From the NCBI GenBank assembly GCA_001464765.1, contig LNDV01000014.1:89584-153583 (forward strand): a DNA stretch of 64,000 nucleotides, given 5' to 3'. Made by a program: the position numbers and the translations under genes. Positions 42,640-51,707 of this stretch are shown here, in pieces. Below the pieces are notes generated by a model, which was not told the origin of the DNA, ran no database searches, and saw nothing but the letters and a program-made list of their open reading frames with translations. This DNA comes from Betaproteobacteria bacterium Ga0077526. Lineage in GTDB: Bacteria > Pseudomonadota > Gammaproteobacteria > Burkholderiales > Ga0077523. The first letter of the stretch is position 1, and every line of letters starts with the position of its first letter.

Positions 42640-43836
42640 ATGGCGGTGATCGACCACATCGCGCTGTACTACGTCGAGGGGCCTCTGCCTGCCCCGTTCG
42701 CACCGGCCTGGGTGCCGGGTCCGCCGCGGCAGAAGATCCTGTTCTATCTGGCCTGCTTCACTACCGACGACGGCGTGGAAGGCTGGAGCGCGTTCTCCGC
42801 TGCCGGACGCGAGCGAGCCGGCATCGGCGACAGTGTTGCCAACCTGTTCCTGGGCCTGGACCCCACCGACATCCCGCTGATGCAGGAGCGCATCCGCATC
42901 ATGGGCGTGCAGGGTGTGCGCAACGGCTGGCTGGAACCCGCGTTCTGGGACATCAAGGGCAAGCTCGCCGGCCGGCCGGTGCACGAACTGCTGGGGGGGC
43001 GCTCGGAGCCGATCGTGCTCTACGCGTCATCGGGCGAAGTGAAGGACCCGGCAGCGCGCATCGACGAAGCCTGGCAGCGGCACGAGGAAGGGTTCCGCAC
43101 TTTCAAGATCCGCGTGCACGACTGGGACGAGGCCGCCGACATCCGGCAGGTGCAGGAAACCGCCCGCGCCCTGGAAGGCAAGATGAAGATCGCAGTGGAC
43201 TGCAATCAGGCGTTCCGCCTCACCCACCTCGCGCCCGCGCCGCTGTGGGATCTCGCGCGGGCCCGGCGCTTCGCGGATGCGTGTGCCGACGTGGGCGTCG
43301 CCTGGATCGAGGAACCGCTGTTCATGGAGTGGTTCGACGACATGGCCGCGCTCACCGCCTACTCCACGCGCGTACCCATCTCCGGTGGCGAGCTGCATAC
43401 CGCCGGACTGCCGGAACTGCGGCACATGGTGGAGAAGCGCTGCTATCACGTCTTCCAGCCCGACGCGATGTGGACCGGCGGCATCGCGGAAACCATCGAG
43501 GTCGCGCGGCTGTGCCGCGCCGCCGGGCTCGGCTTCACGCCGCACACCTGGAGCAACGGCATCGGCTTTGCGGTGAACCTGCAGGTTCTGCTGGGCTCGG
43601 GCTTTGCCAACGAACATCCGTTCGAATATCCGCTGAGCCCGCCCGGCTGGACGGTGGAAGCCCGCGACGTCCTGCTCACGGAACCGTGGCGGCATCGCCA
43701 CGGCGTGCTCACGCCACCCACCGCACCGGGCCTCGGGTTCGACATCGATCGCGACGCACTCGCCCGCCACGGACGCTGCTTCTTCCGCGCCAACCGCAGC
43801 ACGCGGGTCTGGATGCCGGAAGTGCTCAAGACCTGA
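42640..43836 (+). CDS. Mandelate racemase/muconate lactonizing-type (enolase superfamily) enzyme
   Basis: The 398-residue protein has the capping domain (about 1-130) and barrel with F-K-I-R, then D-C-N-Q-A-F (metal ligand on strand 3), I-E-E-P-L (strand 4), G-G-E-L (strand 5) and F-T-P-H-T-W-S-N-G with the catalytic histidine. This pattern suits the MR/rhamnonate-like group, which dehydrates or epimerises sugar acids. It differs from the enzyme at 26214. The Bug receptor gene follows after 10 bases and could supply its substrate. Confidence 0.88.
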   Translation: MAVIDHIALYYVEGPLPAPFAPAWVPGPPRQKILFYLACFTTDDGVEGWSAFSAAGRERAGIGDSVANLFLGLDPTDIPLMQERIRIMGVQGVRNGWLEPAFWDIKGKLAGRPVHELLGGRSEPIVLYASSGEVKDPAARIDEAWQRHEEGFRTFKIRVHDWDEAADIRQVQETARALEGKMKIAVDCNQAFRLTHLAPAPLWDLARARRFADACADVGVAWIEEPLFMEWFDDMAALTAYSTRVPISGGELHTAGLPELRHMVEKRCYHVFQPDAMWTGGIAETIEVARLCRAAGLGFTPHTWSNGIGFAVNLQVLLGSGFANEHPFEYPLSPPGWTVEARDVLLTEPWRHRHGVLTPPTAPGLGFDIDRDALARHGRCFFRANRSTRVWMPEVLKT

Positions 43837-43846
43837 GGAGACCCCG

Positions 43847-44827
43847 TTGAGAAGACCGGCCTGTTTCGCACTCGCCCTGTTGGCACTCGGCGTCCTGCCC
43901 CCGGCCGTCGGCGCCGACGACGCTTCCTACCCCAGCCACCCGATCCGAGTGATCGTGCCGTGGCCGGCCGGCGGTGTGGCCGATTCGGGCACACGTCGCG
44001 TCGCCGCCATCATGGAGAAAACGCTGGGGGCACGAATGATCGTCGACAACCGCCCGGGCGCGAGCGGGCAGATTGCCACCGAGTACGTGGCAAAAGCCGC
44101 GGCGGACGGCTATACGATCCTCTCGGGTGACATCGCGACCCACGCGCTCAATGCTTGCGTGTTCGCGTCGCTGCGCGCCCACCCACTCAACGACTTCGAA
44201 CCCATCACGTTGCGCAATCGTGGCCCGATGCTGCTCGTGGTGAATGCCGCGAGCCAGATCAAATCCCTCGACGACCTGGTGAAGAGGAGCCTGGCGGAAC
44301 CCGACGGACTGCCCTATGCCTCACCCGGACTCGGCACGCTGCAGCACCTGCACACCGAACGGCTGATCCAGGCGACCGGGGCGAAGCTCCGCCCGGTCCT
44401 GTTCAAGGGCGAGGCACCGGGCATCCTCGATGTCGCCGGCGGCCAGTTGCCCGTGATGATGACCTTCCCTTCCGTGGCTCTCCCGCACATCCAGTCGGGC
44501 AAGCTGCGCGCTATCGCCGTGACGGCGAAGAAGCGCGTGCCCGCGTTGCCCGACACACCGACATTCAACGAACTGGGCCGACCGGAACTGGAGACCTACG
44601 GATGGGGCGCTTTCTTCGCACCGAAGGGGACCCCCCGGCCGATTCTCGACAAGCTGTCCGCGGCGATGGCCAAGGCCTCGGAGGACACTTCCCTGCGGGC
44701 CTTCACCGCGACATTCGGTGCCGAGCCCGCACACTCCACGCCGGACGAGACACGTGCGTGGGTCCGTTCCGAAATCGATCGGCTCTGCGTGATCACCAAA
44801 CGTCTGGGTATCCGCCTCGAGCCTTGA
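43847..44827 (+). CDS. Bug family tripartite tricarboxylate transporter receptor
   Basis: The 326-residue product has a signal peptide (cleavage near V-G-A-D, about residue 23) followed by Y-P-S-H-P-I-R-V-I-V-P-W-P-A-G-G, the classic opening of Bug (TctC-like) receptors. Later N-R-P-G-A-S-G and P-L-N-D-F-E-P-I-T also match. Such receptors bind small carboxylic acids; the family is greatly expanded in Betaproteobacteria and often lacks its own permease, as here. The TTG start is supported by GAGGAG six bases upstream. It is co-directional with the enolase-superfamily gene. Confidence 0.92.
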   Translation: MRRPACFALALLALGVLPPAVGADDASYPSHPIRVIVPWPAGGVADSGTRRVAAIMEKTLGARMIVDNRPGASGQIATEYVAKAAADGYTILSGDIATHALNACVFASLRAHPLNDFEPITLRNRGPMLLVVNAASQIKSLDDLVKRSLAEPDGLPYASPGLGTLQHLHTERLIQATGAKLRPVLFKGEAPGILDVAGGQLPVMMTFPSVALPHIQSGKLRAIAVTAKKRVPALPDTPTFNELGRPELETYGWGAFFAPKGTPRPILDKLSAAMAKASEDTSLRAFTATFGAEPAHSTPDETRAWVRSEIDRLCVITKRLGIRLEP

Positions 44828-44830
44828 AGC

Positions 44831-45091
44831 TCAGCCGGAGGGCGTCGTCGCGGTCTCCAGTTCGGACAGCCATGCAAGCGCCGCCTCGCGATCCGGCCCG
44901 CACATGTCGTCCGACGGACGCAGACCCACGCAGCATGCCGGACGCTCCGGCAAGCCGAAGAGCCGGCACCGGAAGTCCTCGGTGAGTTGCACACACGGCA
45001 CGCCGGCGGGTTTGCCCTCGGGCATGCCGGGGATGGGGCCGGCGATGGAGGGCGCGATGCAGCACGCGCCGCAGCCTTCGCGGCAGTTCAT
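44831..45091 (-). CDS. YkgJ family cysteine-cluster protein
   Basis: The 86-residue product has a cysteine pattern C-x3-C-G-A-C-C, C-V-Q-L, C-R-L-F and C-C-V-G-L, as expected for the small YkgJ zinc- or iron-binding family. The function is not known. It overlaps the end of the amidase gene by four bases (ATGA), so they are translated together. No partner or signal peptide is visible. Confidence 0.78.
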   Translation of the reverse strand: MNCREGCGACCIAPSIAGPIPGMPEGKPAGVPCVQLTEDFRCRLFGLPERPACCVGLRPSDDMCGPDREAALAWLSELETATTPSG

Positions 45092-46284
45092 GATTCGACG
45101 GGAGCCCGGATGCGCCGGGCGAGATCGAGCAGCATGGTGTCGCTGCCGGGCGCTGCCACGAGGGAGATACCGATAGGGCAACCTTCCAGCCGCCCCAGAG
45201 GCAGACTGATCTGCGGCGCACCGATGAAGCCCGCCCCGCACAGCAAAGCGACACAGCGCACGCGCAACGCATTCAGCAGATCCTGCGGCGAGCCGCGCAG
45301 CGGCGCGATGCAAGGTGCGGTGGGGAGAATCAGCACCGCGCCACCTTCAAGCATGGCACCGAGACCCGCGCGCACCTCCTCACGCAGAGCGCGCGCACTG
45401 CGGACACGCGCGGGATCCACGGTTCGCGCGTAGGCGAAGCGCTCCTTCACACCGGGGCCGAACGACGGCGCCACCCGATCCACCCACTCACCGTGCGACG
45501 CCCAGGCTTCCGCCGCCTGCAGGTCGCGAAACACCTCGGCCCACAAGCCGAAGCCCTCCGGTGCGATATCCACCGCCCGGGCCTGCCCGAACACCTTTTC
45601 GGCGGCACCGATCGCTCGCTGCAGGGCTTCCGAGGCATCCTCGCCGGCCCACTCGAAGGCATCCGCGGCGATCAGAAGCTCACCGTGGCGAAGCGTCGGC
45701 GCATCGTCCTGCAGCAGGACGCGACCGACGCGCTCCAGCAGATCGGCATCGCGCGTGAACCAGCCCACCGTGTCGAAGCTCGGCGCCAGAGGACAGGCGC
45801 CTTCGAGCGGAATGCGACCGTGGGTGGGACGCATCCCGTACAGGCCGCACAGACTCGCGGGGAAGCGAACGGACCCGCCGGTGTCCGACCCGAGCGCGAA
45901 GTCGACGAGCCCGCCCGCCACGGCGGATGCCGACCCGCAGGAAGAGCCTCCGGTCACCCGCCCGGCCGCGGCCGAATTGACTGGCATGCCGTAGTGCGCG
46001 TTGTCGCCGAACAGGCTCCACGCCATTTCGTCGGTGTGCGTCCGGCCGACCATCTCGGCGCCCGCATCCAGAACGCGCTGAACCGCGGCGGCCGTACGGG
46101 TGGCGGGCTCGTGGGTGCGCAGCCAATCGGGATTCCCGAAACCGGTGCGATGGCCGGCGATGTCGAAGAGGTCCTTTGCTGCAAAGGTGAGACCCGCCAG
46201 CGGACCGCTGTCCGCGCCGGGCAGCGTAGCGTGCGTGTGCCGGGTGAAGGCACCGAGATTGTCCCGATCGAGGATGGAACCCAT
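45088..46284 (-). CDS. Amidase (amidase signature family)
   Basis: The 398-residue product has the Ser-cisSer-Lys triad of this family: lysine in A-A-K-D (about residue 37), serine in G-G-S-S-C-G-S-A (about residue 113) and the nucleophile region G-S-D-T-G-G-S-V-R-F-P-A-S (about residue 133). It hydrolyses amides; the natural substrate is unknown. It is a short member without the GatA-specific tail. It is transcribed with the YkgJ gene and is divergent from the exported-protein gene at 46418. Confidence 0.9.
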   Translation of the reverse strand: MGSILDRDNLGAFTRHTHATLPGADSGPLAGLTFAAKDLFDIAGHRTGFGNPDWLRTHEPATRTAAAVQRVLDAGAEMVGRTHTDEMAWSLFGDNAHYGMPVNSAAAGRVTGGSSCGSASAVAGGLVDFALGSDTGGSVRFPASLCGLYGMRPTHGRIPLEGACPLAPSFDTVGWFTRDADLLERVGRVLLQDDAPTLRHGELLIAADAFEWAGEDASEALQRAIGAAEKVFGQARAVDIAPEGFGLWAEVFRDLQAAEAWASHGEWVDRVAPSFGPGVKERFAYARTVDPARVRSARALREEVRAGLGAMLEGGAVLILPTAPCIAPLRGSPQDLLNALRVRCVALLCGAGFIGAPQISLPLGRLEGCPIGISLVAAPGSDTMLLDLARRIRAPVES

Positions 46285-46417
46285 AGACGACTCCGAAGCA
46301 CGAACCGATCAGGGACTGTACACGTCCCGGGTGACGATGCCAGTGCGATTTGCGCCCGATCAATGGTCAGGATGGACCGGCGGGCTTACGATGCGATTCA
46401 GACAGGAGGAACTCCCC

Positions 46418-46882
46418 ATGCGTGCCACTCTGCTCACCGGAATGCTGCTCGCCGCCACCGCGCTATCGGCCGGTGCCCAGGAAGACGATATCGACCCGCG
46501 CTTCGGACGCCGCATGGCGCCGGCCGTCCCTGCCGCGTCCCTCGAAGCCGACGGCAGCATCGATCGCAAGGACTTCGATTTCGGCCGGAGCATCGGCAAG
46601 GCCTGGCTCGCCCGGAAAGGCGAACTCAAGGTCGACGTCTGGGTGCAGCACCGCGGCCTGCTTTGCGCCAGCTACGAAGTCGGCATCCGTTTCGGCGAAG
46701 GCTCCCGCGGCTGCACCGATGTGAACTGGCTCGCGCCGGTGCATTGGATCACCGAGCGCCGTCAATGCAACAACGCGATCATCCAGCACGTGGGCGTCGA
46801 TACCGACGAACACATCATGATGACGTTCGAGCGCGTGACATGCGCCGAGCGGGTGGTGCGGTGTTCGGGGAATTGCAAGTAG
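46418..46882 (+). CDS. Exported protein of unknown function
   Basis: The 154-residue product has a signal peptide (cleavage near A-G-A-Q, about residue 21). The mature part is rich in cysteines (L-L-C-A-S, G-C-T-D-V, Q-C-N-N, T-C-A-E-R, R-C-S-G-N-C), suggesting disulfide bonds in a small periplasmic fold. No family is recognised. GGAGGA lies six bases before the ATG at 46418. A repeat island starts right after its stop. Confidence 0.65.
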   Translation: MRATLLTGMLLAATALSAGAQEDDIDPRFGRRMAPAVPAASLEADGSIDRKDFDFGRSIGKAWLARKGELKVDVWVQHRGLLCASYEVGIRFGEGSRGCTDVNWLAPVHWITERRQCNNAIIQHVGVDTDEHIMMTFERVTCAERVVRCSGNCK

Positions 46883-47099
46883 GGCGGTGAAGGTGTGAAG
46901 GGGAAGAGGGAAGGGGGAAGGGGAAAGGGGGAAGGGGTCGTAGCCCGGACGAGCGCCGCGAGGCGCGACTCCGGGGACCACCCTCCCTCTCCTTCAAGGA
47001 GAGGGACCGAGGGAGAGGATGGTCCCATCACCCTTCCCCCTTCCCTCTTCCCCCTTCCCCTTCCCCTTCACACCTTCACACCTTCACGCCCACATACAC
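46883..47099. repeat. Composite repeat island B (inverted polypurine tracts, hairpin, REP palindrome)
   Basis: GTGAAGGTGTGAAGG and polypurine sequence at 46885-46935 are matched by a polypyrimidine tract ending in CTTCACACCTTCAC at about 47030-47090, so the ends form a long inverted repeat. Inside are the REP-type palindrome (46939-46976, CGTAGCCCGGAC to GACTCCGGGG) and a perfect palindrome CCCTCTCCTT-C-AAGGAGAGGG (46985-47005). The same three parts form island A at 21719-21955. The island ends at the last codon of the convergent cytochrome gene. Confidence 0.8.
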
Positions 47100-47591
47100 C
47101 TACTCACCCATCGTCCGGGGCCGCCCGGGTCCGATCTTTCCGTCGGCCCGCGCACGCAGGTAGGCATGGAGATCGAGCACCCTCTGGCTGATGGTCGCGT
47201 CGGACTGCCACGCGGGCATTGCCACGCCCTTCTGTGCGCTCTTCTCCTGACGTTCGACCTCGTCCAGCATCTCCTGCCTTACGGACTCGGAAAACACCGA
47301 CTCCGCCAGTGACAGATTCACGCGGTAGCGCGTGAGCACCTTGTTCACGAACTCGCTCCGCAACATGGTCTTGAGGCTCTGCGAGAGATCCGGCGCGATG
47401 CCTGCCCGCTCGCCGCCGTGGCAGCTCTGACAGGCCAGGTAGTAGGTCATCCAGCCGCGATAGGTGCCCGCGTCGACCTTGCCGTCGACGATGCGGTACT
47501 CGCCGGCAGGCGGCTCGTCCGCAGCGAAAGCAGCGGACGCGAAGACGCACGCGGCGACGAGGGAGATGGCGATCGTCCAGCTTCTTGTCAT
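47100..47591 (-). CDS. Periplasmic c-type cytochrome
   Basis: The 163-residue product has a signal peptide (cleavage near A-F-A-A, about residue 23) and one haem site, A-C-Q-S-C-H-G-G (about residue 57), with a later methionine in V-A-M-P-A-W as possible second axial ligand. The size suits a single-haem cytochrome used by a periplasmic dehydrogenase, but no enzyme partner is adjacent. The ATG at 47591 has GGAGGACC upstream. Confidence 0.85.
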   Translation of the reverse strand: MTRSWTIAISLVAACVFASAAFAADEPPAGEYRIVDGKVDAGTYRGWMTYYLACQSCHGGERAGIAPDLSQSLKTMLRSEFVNKVLTRYRVNLSLAESVFSESVRQEMLDEVERQEKSAQKGVAMPAWQSDATISQRVLDLHAYLRARADGKIGPGRPRTMGE

Positions 47592-47711
47592 GGCAGGGTC
47601 CTCCGCGGTGAATTTGCCGACGAGCCTACGCTCGCGACCACCCGGCCAATTGACCTGCGTCAAAGGAAGGACCGCACGACCTCCGCGACGGCGCAGGAGA
47701 TGCGGGCCCCG

Positions 47712-49202
47712 TCAGGAACTCCCGCCCCGCGCGCGGCGCACCGCGTCGGTCCATGAGTGGCGAAGGGCCGCCACCCGGTCAGCCGGCATGGCCGGCTCGA
47801 ACAGCCGGTCCCGCTGCCACAGCCGGTCGAGCGCGGCGTCGTCGGCCCAGATACCGACGGCTCGTCCCGCGAGGAATGCGGCGCCCAGTGCAGTGGACTC
47901 CGCATTCGCTGCCCGACTGACTGGAACACCCAGCACATCCGCCTGGATCTGCATGAGCAGGTCGTTCCGCGTGGCGCCGCCGTCGACGCGCAATTCCTTC
48001 AGGGCGACGCCGGAATCCGCCTGCATGCATTCGAGGATGTCCGCGTTCTGAAGGGCAATGGCCTCCAGCGTGGCGCGCGCGATATGCGCCGCGGTCGATC
48101 CGCGGGTGAGTCCGCAGAGCATGCCGCGCGCGTCCGGGTCCCAGTGGGGCGCGCCGAGACCGGTAAAGGCCGGAACGAACACCACGCCGCCGGCGTCGCT
48201 CACGCTGCCGGCGAGCGCTTCGATGTCTGCCGCGGATCGGATGATCCCGAGGCCGTCACGCAACCACTGCACGGCGGCGCCCGCAACGAAGACGCTGCCT
48301 TCCAGCGCGTACTCGGTGCGACCGCCGAGATCCCACGCAACGGTCGAGAGCAACTGATGCCGGGATTCCGCCACCTGGCCGCCCGTGTGCATCAGCATGA
48401 AGCAGCCGGTGCCATAGGTGTTCTTGACGCTGCCCGGGATGACACAGCGCTGGCCGAACAGGGCCGCCTGCTGGTCTCCTGCCATGCCCGCGATGGGGAT
48501 GGCCTCGCCGAAGATCTCGGGTCGCGACTCGCCGCAGACACCGCTGGAGGCGACCACGCGCGGCATCATCCCCCGCGGCACGCCGAAGATGCCGAGCAGC
48601 TTCTCGTCCCAGTCGCGGTGGTGGATGTTGAAGAGCAGCGTGCGCGACGCGTTGGACGCGTCGGTGACGTGCAGCGCGCCGCCGGTCAGCTTCCAGACCA
48701 GCCAGGTATCGACAGTGCCGAACAGCAGTTCTCCGCGCTCTGCGCGGGCCCGCGCGCCGGCCACGTTGTCGAGGATCCAGCGGATCTTGGTACCGGAGAA
48801 GTACGGATCGACCACGAGGCCCGTGCGGCCCCGCACCAGGGCTTCCACGCCGCCAGCCTTCGCGCGGGCGCAGAACTCCGCGGTGCGCCGGTCCTGCCAG
48901 ACGATCGCGTTGTGCACCGGCTGACCCGTGGCGCGATCCCACACGATGGTGGTTTCGCGCTGGTTGGTGATGCCGATCCCGGCGACGTCCGCGAGGCTTC
49001 GACCGCTGGCGGCCAGCGCCTCCCGCGCCGTGTCGATCTGCGTGGACCAGATCGCTTCCGGATCGTGTTCCACCCAGCCCGGCTGCGGATAGATGGGCGG
49101 CAGTTCCTGCTGCGCCACGGCGAGCGCAGCGCCGGTGTCGTCGAACACCACGGCACGGGAGCTCGTGGTTCCCTGGTCGAGCGCGAGAATGACCTTGGAC
49201 AT
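47712..49202 (-). CDS. glpK: Glycerol kinase
   Basis: The 496-residue protein begins [17 protein letters not shown] and has the FGGY carbohydrate kinase order, with G-I-T-N-Q-R-E-T near residue 80 and [11 protein letters not shown] near residue 240. The latter is a signature of glycerol kinases rather than of other sugar kinases. It phosphorylates glycerol to glycerol-3-phosphate. No glpF, glpD or glpR is next to it, so it seems to be an isolated gene. Confidence 0.95.
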   Translation of the reverse strand: MSKVILALDQGTTSSRAVVFDDTGAALAVAQQELPPIYPQPGWVEHDPEAIWSTQIDTAREALAASGRSLADVAGIGITNQRETTIVWDRATGQPVHNAIVWQDRRTAEFCARAKAGGVEALVRGRTGLVVDPYFSGTKIRWILDNVAGARARAERGELLFGTVDTWLVWKLTGGALHVTDASNASRTLLFNIHHRDWDEKLLGIFGVPRGMMPRVVASSGVCGESRPEIFGEAIPIAGMAGDQQAALFGQRCVIPGSVKNTYGTGCFMLMHTGGQVAESRHQLLSTVAWDLGGRTEYALEGSVFVAGAAVQWLRDGLGIIRSAADIEALAGSVSDAGGVVFVPAFTGLGAPHWDPDARGMLCGLTRGSTAAHIARATLEAIALQNADILECMQADSGVALKELRVDGGATRNDLLMQIQADVLGVPVSRAANAESTALGAAFLAGRAVGIWADDAALDRLWQRDRLFEPAMPADRVAALRHSWTDAVRRARGGSS

Positions 49203-49350
49203 GAGTATGCTAGAGTCGTGAAGGAGTCCCGTCCCTTGCCGGGCGAAGGACCTCGGCGCGTCGGTCGCTCACGAACGGTTCGTCTCTTTCGTCCGATGCG
49301 TCGGTCGCGCCCCTTGCCCGCAGTCACACGATTGTAGTCCCGCATCCGCC

Positions 49351-50373
49351 TTGCAAGATCACAGTCAGGCCTTCAGACCGGCATTGGAACGCATCGGGCT
49401 CGTGGTCCCGGGCGAACCGCTGTCGCTCGAGCCGCTTGCAGGGGGTGTGTCGTCCGACATCTTCAAGGCCGTGACACCGCGCGGCACCGCTTGCGTGAAG
49501 CGGGCCTTGCCCAAGCTCAAGGTGGCCGCCGACTGGCAGGCGCCGGTGGAACGCAACCGCTGGGAAGTCGAATGGATGCGCGTGGCTGCCGCCATCGAGC
49601 CCGCGGCGGTGCCCGCCATTCTCGGCGAAGCCCCGGAGGAAGGACTCTTCGCGATGGCCTACCTCGACCCGGAGCGCCATCCCGTCTGGAAGGCGCAGCT
49701 TCGCGACGGCGTGATCGACCCGGCCGTCGCGCGCGAGGTCGGGCGGCGTCTCGCGCACATCCACGCGCGGACCGCAGCAGACCCGTCGATCCCTGAGCGG
49801 TTCGCCACCGATCACATCTTCGTGCCGATCCGTCTCGAGCCGTATCTCGCGGCGACGGCGCGCGCCCATCCCGATCTCGCGGCACCACTCGAACAACTCA
49901 TCGCCACCACTCTCGGTCACCGGCTTGCCCTGGTCCACGGCGACGTGAGCCCGAAGAACATCCTGGTGGGTCCCGACGGTCCGGTGTTCCTCGACGCGGA
50001 GTGCGCGTGGTTCGGCGATCCGGCGTTCGACCTCGCGTTCTGTCTGAACCACCTGCTCCTCAAATGCCTGTGGCGGCCGCAGTGGTGGCCGCGCTATCTG
50101 GACTGCTTTGCCGCGCTGCAAGGCACCTACCTCGGACGCGTCGACTGGGAACCGCGGGAAGCCATCGAAGCCCGCGTCGCGCGCCTGCTGCCCGGACTGT
50201 TCCTCGCCCGGGTCGACGGCAAGTCGCCCGCGGAGTACATCACGACGGATGCCGATCGGGACAAGGTCCGCCGCGTCGCGCGCAATCTGCTCGCCCATCC
50301 GACGGACCGCCTCTCGCATGTGAGCGAGTCCTGGCGGGCCGAGATCGGCACCCACCCCCGCAGGACTGCCTGA
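49351..50373 (+). CDS. Phosphotransferase (aminoglycoside/choline kinase-like) family protein
   Basis: The product is about 340 residues with the APH-type kinase motifs: V-H-G-D-V-S-P-K-N-I-L (catalytic H-x-D-x5-N, about residue 195) and F-L-D-A-E-C-A-W-F-G-D-P (metal-binding D-x-E, about residue 215). An N-terminal lysine in C-V-K-R-A-L would bind ATP. The family phosphorylates small alcohols, sugars or antibiotics. The TTG start at 49351 has no visible ribosome site, so the N-terminus is uncertain. The enolase-like gene follows after 32 bases. Confidence 0.8.
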   Translation: MQDHSQAFRPALERIGLVVPGEPLSLEPLAGGVSSDIFKAVTPRGTACVKRALPKLKVAADWQAPVERNRWEVEWMRVAAAIEPAAVPAILGEAPEEGLFAMAYLDPERHPVWKAQLRDGVIDPAVAREVGRRLAHIHARTAADPSIPERFATDHIFVPIRLEPYLAATARAHPDLAAPLEQLIATTLGHRLALVHGDVSPKNILVGPDGPVFLDAECAWFGDPAFDLAFCLNHLLLKCLWRPQWWPRYLDCFAALQGTYLGRVDWEPREAIEARVARLLPGLFLARVDGKSPAEYITTDADRDKVRRVARNLLAHPTDRLSHVSESWRAEIGTHPRRTA

Positions 50374-50405
50374 CCGTCCCGGTCCTGCCTTCATCGACTC
50401 AGCCC

Positions 50406-51704
50406 ATGAACCGAACCCTCATCGAATCCATCCACGCGCGCCGCGTGTGGGACTCCCGCGGCCGCCCCACTGTGGAGGCCGAAGTCCGGCTCCGGGGCGG
50501 CGCCTTCGGGCGCGCCATCGCACCGGCCGGCGCCTCGCGCGGCATGCACGAGGCCATCGATCTCCGCGACGGCGGCCCGCCTCTCGGCGGCATGGACGTC
50601 CGCAACGCGGTGTCCCACGTCAACGGCGAGATCGCGACCCGCCTGATCGGGATGGATGCCCAGGACCAGCGTGCGGTCGACGCCGCGCTGATCGCTCTCG
50701 ACGGCACGCCGACCAAGTCGCGCCTCGGGGGTAACGCGACGATTGCCGTCTCGATGGCCGTACTCCACGCCGCGGCCGCCGCGGCCGGGGTGCCTCTTTA
50801 CGCGTACCTCTCGCAGGGCCGTCCCGTGCGCCTCCCTTTGCCGGAGATCCAGATCTTCGGCGGCGGCGCCCACGCGGGCCGGCGGGTCGACATCCAGGAC
50901 TTCATGGTGATGGCGCTCGGTGCCCGCAGCTTCGCGCAGGCGCTCGACATGACCGCCGAGGTGTATCGCGCTGCGGGACGCCTCATGGAAGAGTCCGGGC
51001 GCCTGCAGGGCGTCGCGGACGAAGGCGGCTTCTGGCCCGCGTTCAACTCCAACGAGGAAGCCCTCGGCATGCTGGTGCGCGCCATCGAACAGGCTGGCTA
51101 TGTGCCCGGTGAGGACGTCGCCATCTCGCTCGATGTCGCGGCGTCCGAGTTCGGACGCAACGGCCGCTACACGCTGGGCCTGGAGCGTCGCGAACTCGAT
51201 CGCGACGGCATGGTGGAGATGCTGCTCGACTGGTGCCAGCGCTATCCCATCGCGTCGGTGGAAGATCCGCTCGCCGAGGACGACCCCGAAGGCATGCGCG
51301 CGTTCACCGCGGCCGTGGGCCACCGCATCCAGGTGATCGGCGACGACTTCCTCGTGACCAACGCCGATCGTGTGCGCGCAGCCGCCCAGGCACGTCACTG
51401 CAACGCGGTGCTCATCAAGCCCAATCAGGCCGGCACCGTCACCGAGACGCACGCCGCGTTCGAAGCCGGCATGGCCGCCGGATTCGGGACGATCGTCTCA
51501 GCGCGTTCGGGCGAAACGGAAGACGTCACCATCGTGCACCTGTCCACCGGCTGGGACGCCGGCCAGCTCAAGGTGGGGTCGTTCTCGCGATCGGAACGCA
51601 TGGCGAAGTGGAACGAATGTCTGCGCCTGGAGGAAGTCCTGGGCAGTGCCGTGTTCGCGGGGCGCGAAGTGCTGCCGCCGCAGGCCGGCCTGCCGCTGCC
51701 CTGA
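50406..51704 (+). CDS. Divergent enolase-like (phosphopyruvate hydratase family) protein
   Basis: The 432-residue product aligns along its whole length with enolase: R-V-W-D-S-R-G-R-P-T-V-E near the start, G-A-S-R-G (T becomes R), G-G-A-H-A-G-R-R-V-D-I-Q-D-F, A-D-E-G-G-F, I-G-D-D-F-L-V-T-N, L-I-K-P-N-Q-A-G-T and S-A-R-S-G-E-T-E-D. The usual S-H-R-S-G motif has alanine for histidine, which contacts the phosphate in housekeeping enolases. The catalytic lysine and glutamates remain. It probably is not the glycolytic enzyme but a paralogue acting on a related acid. The DMT permease follows at once. Confidence 0.82.
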   Translation: MNRTLIESIHARRVWDSRGRPTVEAEVRLRGGAFGRAIAPAGASRGMHEAIDLRDGGPPLGGMDVRNAVSHVNGEIATRLIGMDAQDQRAVDAALIALDGTPTKSRLGGNATIAVSMAVLHAAAAAAGVPLYAYLSQGRPVRLPLPEIQIFGGGAHAGRRVDIQDFMVMALGARSFAQALDMTAEVYRAAGRLMEESGRLQGVADEGGFWPAFNSNEEALGMLVRAIEQAGYVPGEDVAISLDVAASEFGRNGRYTLGLERRELDRDGMVEMLLDWCQRYPIASVEDPLAEDDPEGMRAFTAAVGHRIQVIGDDFLVTNADRVRAAAQARHCNAVLIKPNQAGTVTETHAAFEAGMAAGFGTIVSARSGETEDVTIVHLSTGWDAGQLKVGSFSRSERMAKWNECLRLEEVLGSAVFAGREVLPPQAGLPLP

Positions 51705-51707
51705 CGC

